NCBI RefSeq assembly: GCF_037975245.1
Contig: NC_092561.1
Span: 11,159,001 to 11,223,000, forward strand
Reading direction: 5' to 3'
DNA length: 64,000 nt
From: Apostichopus japonicus
Lineage: Eukaryota > Echinodermata > Holothuroidea > Aspidochirotida > Stichopodidae
A program made the position numbers and the translations under genes. Positions 56,991 through 64,000 of this stretch are shown piece by piece (position 1 is the first letter of the stretch; every line of letters starts with the position of its first letter). Under the pieces are notes generated by a model. It ran no database searches. It worked only from the letters and a program-made list of their open reading frames with translations, and was not told the DNA's origin.

Positions 56991-58439
56991 TTAAACAAGT
57001 ATTATTATCGCGTATAAAATCGTTGACAAAAAAATTGCTGCGTAGACACCTTGTATAATCCCTGTACGAGTTTATACGCAGGTTATGCTATTGTACTCAA
57101 TGAATAGGATTAAAGTCGCCGAAATAATTCATGTGATGTTTGAAACAGCCGTTTCTTAACTCGTAGTTTAAGATGTGATATTCACCTAGCATCGAAGAGG
57201 ACGCAGGTAAAGTGTGTGCAGACATTAGGCGAAGTCTGAGAACTACTGACAAAGCAGCATGAAATTGGTTGAGAGTCCCACACAGCACTGTGTCATTCGT
57301 AACATGTTTGTAAACAATCTATTTTTAAATTACACTTATTACGCGATAGGCATAGGACTGACTGTTGGCTATTTTCAGAAATTTCGCAAGTGATGAAACA
57401 TTAAAAACCGGGAGAGAATATGAAACCGGGTGGCCGGGAGATTCGGGTAAAAACCGGGAGTCTCCCGGTAAAACAGGGAGAGTTGACAGGTCTGCAATTC
57501 CAGCGAATAAACAGATGGTTACGCTAGATTTCCACATTGACTTAGTGTGGTGTTAGGCTACCATGTGGTTGAAGACAAAGCAATAATGAAAGTATTCCAT
57601 GGGTATCTTATAACTGCAGCACAATTTCAGTGATTGAAAAGATGGTTAGGATAGATTTCCCCATTGACTTAGTGTGGTGATCTAGGCTACCATGTGGAAG
57701 AAATTGAAAGAATTTTCACAATTATTATGTTTTCATTCGTTTATTTCTTAGAAGGAAAGACTGACAATTACATTTTACTTATGGATTATCGATGGGATAA
57801 CTGAAATAACAATCGCAAGTGGATTTTCACTAAAAGTTTATTCCAAATGCGATCAAAATGCGGGAATTGCGCAATCCCGCGGGTAATGCGAACCCTGGCC
57901 GGCATTATAGATAGTAGTAGTAAAATTGTTTAATAGCTAAATTGGATATTTATATGGTCTAATCCAATAGAGGTGGAGAGCAAACATAAGCAGTGGCGGC
58001 AGTGCAATGTAAGTAGTGATGTTAATCATGAAGTTATTGACAAGGTAATGAAAGAAAAAATTGTTACTTTGTCAAATGGCCAAAGTTTTTTGGTTTTTTT
58101 TTTTATAGTCAAGACAATAATTGTTTCTTATCAGTCATTAAACATGGATAACAGGAGGTTTTGTTAGATGCAAGAAGTGAAGTGAAAATATAAAATAATT
58201 ACGTCAACCCACTAAGCTTATCGCAGTTATACTGTGTGTTGTTAACTGCCAAAACTGGATAGTAAATCGAAAAGCATAAGTGCAAACTAGCGTGAGAGAC
58301 TTATGAAAACCCTTACGCGGTAGATAAGTGCACCTTTCCTGGCTTTGAATATCATTGAATCGAATGATCTACATTCTTCTCCCGTTGTGGTTGTGGTGAA
58401 TCAAAAGCGCGGAAAAATACAATCCTTTATGTGGAACGT

Positions 58440-59500
58440 AATAATCGGTTCTACCTAATCGGTAATTACTCCACAACCAAAACTCAGAATTTATTTATAC
58501 TTGGTAATAATATGTTGGTAGATAGCAGGTACATGGTGATATATTTTCAAGTTGATATTATGCATATTTACTAGGGGGCAGGGCTTAAGTTTATTTTCAC
58601 TAAAGTAGCTTGTAAACACTGTAACTGAACAGCAACAAGTTGGTTTGAAGTCATACTTGGTACATAGATGCGCCATAGTGAGTAGATGAACCCTATTGAG
58701 TTTGGTGCTCATCTCATAAATAATAATGAGGTCACGGGCCAAACGTAAATATCTCCAACTGCTAATAACCCTGCAAACGAAAGTCAGAATTTATTCATTA
58801 TTGGTGTTAATGTGTTGTAGATAGCTGATACATGGTGATATATGTTCAACTTGATATTATGCATACTAATTAGGGGGCTGGGGTTAAGTTGATTTTCACT
58901 AAAATAGCTTGTAAACACAGTAACTGACTAAGAAACAATTTGGATTGAAGGCATACTTGGCACATATCTGCAGCATAGTGAGTAGATGAACCCTATTGAT
59001 TTTGGTGCTCATCTCATGAATAATAGTGAGGTCACGGGGTCAAATATGAAAATCTCCAAATGCTTTTAACTCTGCAACCCAGATTCAGAATTTATTCAAA
59101 CTCGGTATTATATGTGGTAGTAGATAGTGGGTACATGGTAATATATGTTCCTGTTGATATGATGCATATTTATTAGGGGGCAGGGCTTAAGTTAATTTTC
59201 ACTAAAATAGCTTGTAAACACGGTAACTGAACAACGGCAAGTTGGATTGATGTCATACTTGGTATATATATATATGCGCCATAGTGATTAGAAGAGCCCT
59301 TTTGATTTTGGTGATCATATCAAGAATATTAATGAGGTCACTGGGTCAAATGTAAACATTTTCAGAATTGAATCATACTTTGTGTGAAGGTGTTTGGTAG
59401 ATAGCGGGTAAATGATAATGTATGTTCAATGTGATATTATGCACATTTATTAAAGGGCAGGGCTTGAGTTGATTTTTGCTAAAAAATAGCTTGTAAACAT
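58440..59500. repeat. 300-bp tandem repeat, about 3.5 copies
   Basis: TCAGAATTTATT recurs at 58484, 58784 and 59085, giving a 300-bp period. Each unit includes TGATATTATGCAT, GGGGGCAGGGCTTAAGTT, TAGCTTGTAAACA and AATGAGGTCAC. The fourth copy is partial and more diverged. No reading frame is kept across units. Confidence 0.85.
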
Positions 59501-59504
59501 GGTA

Positions 59505-60822
59505 AGTTAATGTATTTAGTAGGTAGGTCCACAGTCAGTGAAAGAACCTTGCTGATCAATTTAATCAACAATGACGAAAGCTTGGGATTATAATCTCAAT
59601 TGGCAAGGAATCACAATAAGCCCACTGGCTTGCTGGTTCTTAGTTTTATTCATTATTTGTTACTCTTGGCATCACAGAGAGTTTTTAATCTTTCTATGCA
59701 GTGTAACAATTAGTGCCAAGCAGAACATGATTAGTTCAAACAGGTTTTTCTTTTTGGAGAAGCTTAAGTCAACAATTTATGACATTGTTTCTTTTCAGAT
59801 ATTGTGGACTCAAGCTGGGCTTACAAGATGATAAAGGAAGTGCTAAATTTTACTGGATGGTATTTCATCGGCCGTGCAGAATACCTGGAGAGCATTTCAT
59901 GACGCTTTTTACCTGAATATAAACTTGTCATTGGGCAACACAGATCCTAACATACTGGTGCATCTTATCAATCCCTGTGTTTCGCCCAAGGCTAGATTGC
60001 ATAACTTTTTTTTCCACAAGAAGAATAGGGATCCTTTAGCAAGACATGTAAATGTAAACTGCTTTTGATCTAAGCTGATGTTAGAAGAGCACCATGTTTT
60101 AATAATATACAGAGGTGTATGGATACTCTTGATAGTTGATGTCTAGATGTTTGATGTAGCAGTCTGGAGACTGGAGAAGGAATTAAAATTTGAAGAAATG
60201 GAGGTGTGTCACAAATGGAGAAAGGAGACTGAAGTACACATTCAGACCAGCAAAGCTTCAAATGTCCTGGAAAGGATGAGTCATTGTGGATGAACACACT
60301 ACACCCAGTAGTTGTGTTGGATGCTCTTGTCAACGACCCACAGAGGTATGTAAAGTAGAGTGATATTGGTAGGTACATGCTGATAAATGCAGACTGCACA
60401 ATAACTAACCTAAGGCAAGGTAGACCAAACATAAGGGAAAAAGCAATGGACACTGTACATGTCTGTATTGGCTGTTAAGTTGACTAGTACAACCCTTGCC
60501 CATTCCTTCCAGGACAACCACAAAATTAGAATGAGAAAGAAGGAAAGGATTACTGACTTGTAAGTTAAATAGTGTTGATGAATATGTTTTAAACTCATGC
60601 TTTCAATTTGATGGAGTGAATGCTTGCATAAGATGTTTAATACTTAAGATGTGTTGATAATCACAGTAGAAACCTCACATACATACACCTGCTTTCCTGC
60701 AGAAGTGAAATGGGCATCCAGAAGAACCACTAAATGTCAATCTCTTTATATATTTATGGCAAGTCCTGTGATGCAAATGAAGTTAATCTCATATGAGATA
60801 ACTAATCCATTTGAATTGTTCA
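59505..60822 (+). other. Possible decayed gene sequence left of the hAT element
   Basis: An ORF at 59571-59831 ends beside an acceptor-like TTTCTTTTCAG (59800). The segment at 60225-60260 (reading ETEVHIQTSKAS) is repeated at 63543-63578. Stops break all longer frames. I do not recognise a family. Confidence 0.3.
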
Positions 60823-60830
60823 CCACACGG
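60823..60830. other. Left 8-bp target duplication of the hAT element
   Basis: CCACACGG, identical to 63151-63158. Confidence 0.85.
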
Positions 60831-63150
60831 TAGGGCTGAGTCATTCCGGTTAATTCACTAACCGGTTAACCGTTTCTATTAACCGAACGGTTAACGTTTA
60901 AACGTAACCCGTGTTGTTGGCTCGAAATAAGAGCCGAAAATCAGAGTTATAAAGCTCAGATTATAATTCCGAAAGAGCGCCACCACTTTTGATTCGGAAG
61001 TACATTCTCAAAGTAGCGCTGCAAGTATCGTTTTTTTTCGTAACGCGTATGTCAAGAATTTGGTTGTATTTGCTTAGTTTTGACGATCGTTACATTGAAA
61101 AAGACGAATCGCGCGTTTTCATGAAGTTTTCAACAGATTTTTGCTTCTCTTTTCAGTTCATCGGTAACTGTTACAGAGATTTTTGAAGCAAATATTTCTT
61201 CGTTAATTGCGTAGCCCCTACTGTAATAGCGTAGGCATTGTATGGCAGTTATAAGCCTAATATTACTAGGCCTACTTAATATTGGCATTGTGTATTGAAG
61301 TTCGCGATCATATGGAGTGTACGACTACAAGGCTTTCACCAGCTAGGCCAAGGTTAGGAAAGTCGGTTGTTAGGAAGCGATTACTACAGAAGTGTACGGT
61401 AGTAGGGCTAGGCCTACGCAATTACAAGTACAACAATGGGTCACAAATATATTTAATTTGTGCATTGTGGCGGGGTAGGCAGAGGGTAGGGAGGCAGTGT
61501 GGAAAACATTGTTAAATTTCACGCGAACACCCTGTCGATTTCCCAATGGAGTTCGCGCAGCGAACACAATTAGCACGTGTAGCATAATGGCGTGGGGTAG
61601 TCCCCCGGTGGGGTCGTGGCGTGTCTGGCGATAAAATATTCGCAGCTGTGGATGCAAAATACTGAAAACTTTTTGAATTTAAATTGTCACGAAACTGATG
61701 AAAATTTTGAAATGACAAGTTAGATTAGCCATAATGTTATAAAATGAAAGGAGATTTATCTGTCTTACAATCTTTAAAAAGTTTAACTTACAAAACATGC
61801 GATATTATGAAACAAACAACGTTCGGCAAAGTCCCGTTTCTAGACTGCCTAACAATGAATAGCTTGCACTATACTACATCTACGGTAGGCTACATTTTCC
61901 AAGGTACCTTGCCAAACAACTATGAGCTCTTCCCCTGTCTAACACCTGTTTGTTAACATTTTTTGGCATGTTGCCAAAGAACGTTTCATGGTCTAGAATT
62001 AATAAGGTCAGTCAGTTAAGGTTCGGTAAAGTTATGCGAATTATTATCTTAGACGTTTAAGAAAAGTAGGTAAAATATGATCCCCGTATTAACAGTTAGG
62101 TAAGTAAAACAGCCAACTGAGTCCTCCGCATGAACAAAACAATCTATTCCCCATGATACATGAAAGTAAACCTTGTAATCACATGTTTAAGGCCACTCGG
62201 CATGATTAACTAAATGCTAAATATTGTTTCCATGTGCTTGTAGAAAACGTCAATTTTGCAATATACAATTAGTTGTGTTTTTGTAGTTACATGAGATCCG
62301 TAACCGACGAGGTGGTTAGGCTATTTGCTATACACTTAACTATGGTAGGATATTATTTTCTCCGTAATTTTGGAAATTCTAGAAAATACTTTTTCCCCCG
62401 CTTAACACCAGATGTGTTCTTACGTTTTATTCATAAATGGGTGTACTAGAGCCTTGTTTACATGACATTGTAACATTTAGCACGACATGCCAGTTTCGCG
62501 TGAATTAATCGAAAGTGTTTTGCTCGATCTTTCGTAATATTTGAAGGTGTACCAGTTTACCTTTCGTACACAATTGGTAATTTCTCTATTGATTTTCAGA
62601 GTGTTTTTCTCTATACAATCAAGTGAATACGTTGTGCATTGAGTATAAACTTATCACGAATGCAAGAAAACGATGCGGGGATTTCCAGCAGACAAATGTT
62701 TTCTTTGTGGGATTACTGAGTCAGTTGAATGGAATCCCGCACCTTAGAGGGAACACTGAAGTTGACTGAACTGAAGTCAACTTCATACGAAAGAAAACGT
62801 TTACTACTTTAATACAATATAAATTTGAAAGGATTAGATGCAGACTCGCCACGTTGTCGAATGGGGTAACAATAGGCGCTTCATGGGTCACTTACCGCTT
62901 GGTAATCCCATCAGTCGTACCGCCGATCTTAAAAATCTTTGTATGGATGCGTGATAAAGTTTGCAATTGTTACGTGATTTTCGGCAAGCAAATGTTGCGG
63001 TCTATTTCGGGAACAAAGTGATGTGAAGACGCGCCGTTGCGACTGCGTAATTGGCATTACAAAAACGGTTAAACTTATACGATGTACGGCGGACGTTTAT
63101 CCGGCCGTTCGGTCGGTTAACCGGTTAACCGTTTAACCGTTACAGCCCTA
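60831..63150. mobile_element. hAT-type element, 2.3 kb, non-autonomous
   Basis: It starts TAGGGCTGAGTCATTCCGG and ends TTACAGCCCTA, with CCACACGG exactly repeated outside both ends. The TAGGGCTG ends and 8-bp duplication fit hAT. Beside each end are stacked AACCGGTTAACCG palindromes (60857-60897 and 63115-63140), which give the arms extra self-complementarity. Short ORFs inside (61282-61515 plus, 61370-61657 minus) show no transposase motif such as the hAT C-terminal dimerisation region, so it depends on a helper. Confidence 0.85.
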
Positions 63151-63158
63151 CCACACGG

Positions 63159-64000
63159 TAAGCAATCCAGATATAAATCCTTCGCTAGCATGGCATCGAG
63201 ATAAAAGTCTGTAAGATATTGTACTTAATTGTTTGTTACTCAGTTGACCTGCTCATAAAAGTCCTGAGGACAATGATGGTTATGGATGCCCTCGCCTCTG
63301 GTTTGAAACCTGTATCCCAATTATGAAGAGCACACAGTCCACAATAAGAGGTCAATCCTACATCTGCTCTTGCTCAGATTAGACATACAGGTCACAAAAA
63401 AGTTCAAGAGCTAAAATTGCAAAGAAAGCCAAAATAGGGAAGAAAGTGGATGCAAAATCTAAACCAGTACCAACGGCTGTGATGTGTTCATCTCACAGTG
63501 GACCAAATTCAGGAAATAACAGAGACAGTGTCACAGAGAAATGAGACTGAAGTACACATTCAGACCAGTAAAGCTTCACAGTCATTGTTGTGTCGGATAC
63601 TCTTGTTAATAAAAGTAGATGTAATTGTGCTCATCATTTATTGTTTACCCCATTTTGCAATATCTATTTACTTTGCTCCTCAATAGATACAATGTCTAAT
63701 CCAACTAACAGAAAATGGTGAAGTGATTATGAAACCATCTGCAGCAGCAGAAGATGCTGAAAAGAGGTATAAGGATGCCCGACTACAGTACCTTTCCCTA
63801 CAGTCAAGTCCCCAGAGGAGGTGAATAGAACTGGAATAGTGGAGCATGACCGCACAACACTCCTGGGCCACTTCAAGCTTCAGAGAGGTCAATTCTACAG
63901 CAAAACCATTTAATGGGTACTTGAGAATTATATCAGGTATGCCATGCACCTATGGAGGAAACAAGAAGTGTCCGGGTCCTGAGAAGACTGAGCTGGAGGC
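63159..64000 (+). other. Right flank of the hAT element
   Basis: Continues the sequence interrupted by the hAT insertion. It holds the second ETEVHIQTSKAS segment (63543-63578) and purine-rich AGAAAGTGG-type sequence, as in a decayed coding repeat. No named gene; the window ends inside it. Confidence 0.3.

Larger units (their letters stand above)
55326..57494. mobile_element. 2.2-kb TIR element with CAGACCTGTCAAC ends
   Basis: The left end reads CAGACCTGTCAACC and the right end GTTGACAGGTCTG. The right subterminal part has CCGGGAGACTCCCGG-type palindromes. Comparison with the unbroken copy A shows CAATTTCAG retained on the left and CAATTCCAG on the right, so a duplication of about 6-9 bp is likely, but its exact edge overlaps the CAG terminus. 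CAG...CTG ends favour a hAT-like element. A Kolobok-like element sits inside it. No transposase of its own was recognised. Confidence 0.6.
55095..58065 (+). repeat. Tandem duplication, copy B, interrupted by an insertion
   Basis: 55095-55325 matches copy A from about 53990 onward. The match resumes at 57495 (CAATTCCAGCGAATAAACAG against CAATTTCAGCGAACAAACAG in copy A). Copy B has an extra internal unit (TTAGTGTGG at 57542 and 57669, 127 bp apart). The insertion 55326-57494 separates the two halves. Confidence 0.7.

Overview
The window is animal nuclear DNA and looks like a marine invertebrate deuterostome, most likely an echinoderm. The support is indirect: spliced genes with GT/AG introns, a single-ORF Ty3/gypsy element of Mag/SURL type, P-like and KDZ-like DNA transposons, AT-rich spacers, and dense AGGCCTA/TAGGCCTA motifs. 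No conserved single-copy host gene was recognised. Almost everything that can be named is a transposable element or a repeat.

Layout. 1-1866: unassigned flank. 1877-8340: a MULE-type DNA transposon with ~67-bp inverted ends and a 10/11-bp target duplication. It carries a broken transposase and a 1.1-kb satellite that seems to have grown from the element's own terminus. 8567-37197: one Ty3/gypsy retrotransposon (target duplication CGTGG at 8562 and 37198) whose 128-bp LTRs are both split. The left LTR is split by a 19.3-kb TIR element (8635-27936, 7-bp duplication GGGTCTC). The right LTR is split by a 4.9-kb P-type element (32248-37184, perfect 31-bp TIRs, 8-bp duplication ACAATATG). Removing the two insertions gives two LTRs identical by eye, so all three insertions are recent. 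The gag-pol ORF (28182-32093, minus) is open over 1303 codons.

37752-47113: a 13-exon plus-strand gene, open in phase to a 1157-aa protein. It has a DDE-transposase-like core and a terminal zinc ribbon and resembles KDZ (Kyakuja/Dileera/Zisupton) transposases. 47217-51254: a 4.0-kb element with perfect 31-bp TIRs, two terminal exons of a transposon-type protein, and a 671-bp long-TIR MITE inside it. 53.9-58.1 kb: an ~800-bp tandem duplication whose second copy holds a CAG/CTG-ended element, which in turn holds a TTAA-flanked Kolobok-like element with a THAP fragment. 58440-59500: a 300-bp tandem repeat. 60831-63150: a hAT-type element with 8-bp duplication CCACACGG and internal AACCGGTTAACCG palindromes.

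The main interest is the chain of exact nested junctions. It gives a relative order of insertion and shows that a 19-kb TIR element with an unusual 7-bp target duplication has moved recently. All boundaries were read by eye without alignment software. Superfamily names rest on target duplications, terminal motifs and peptide motifs.
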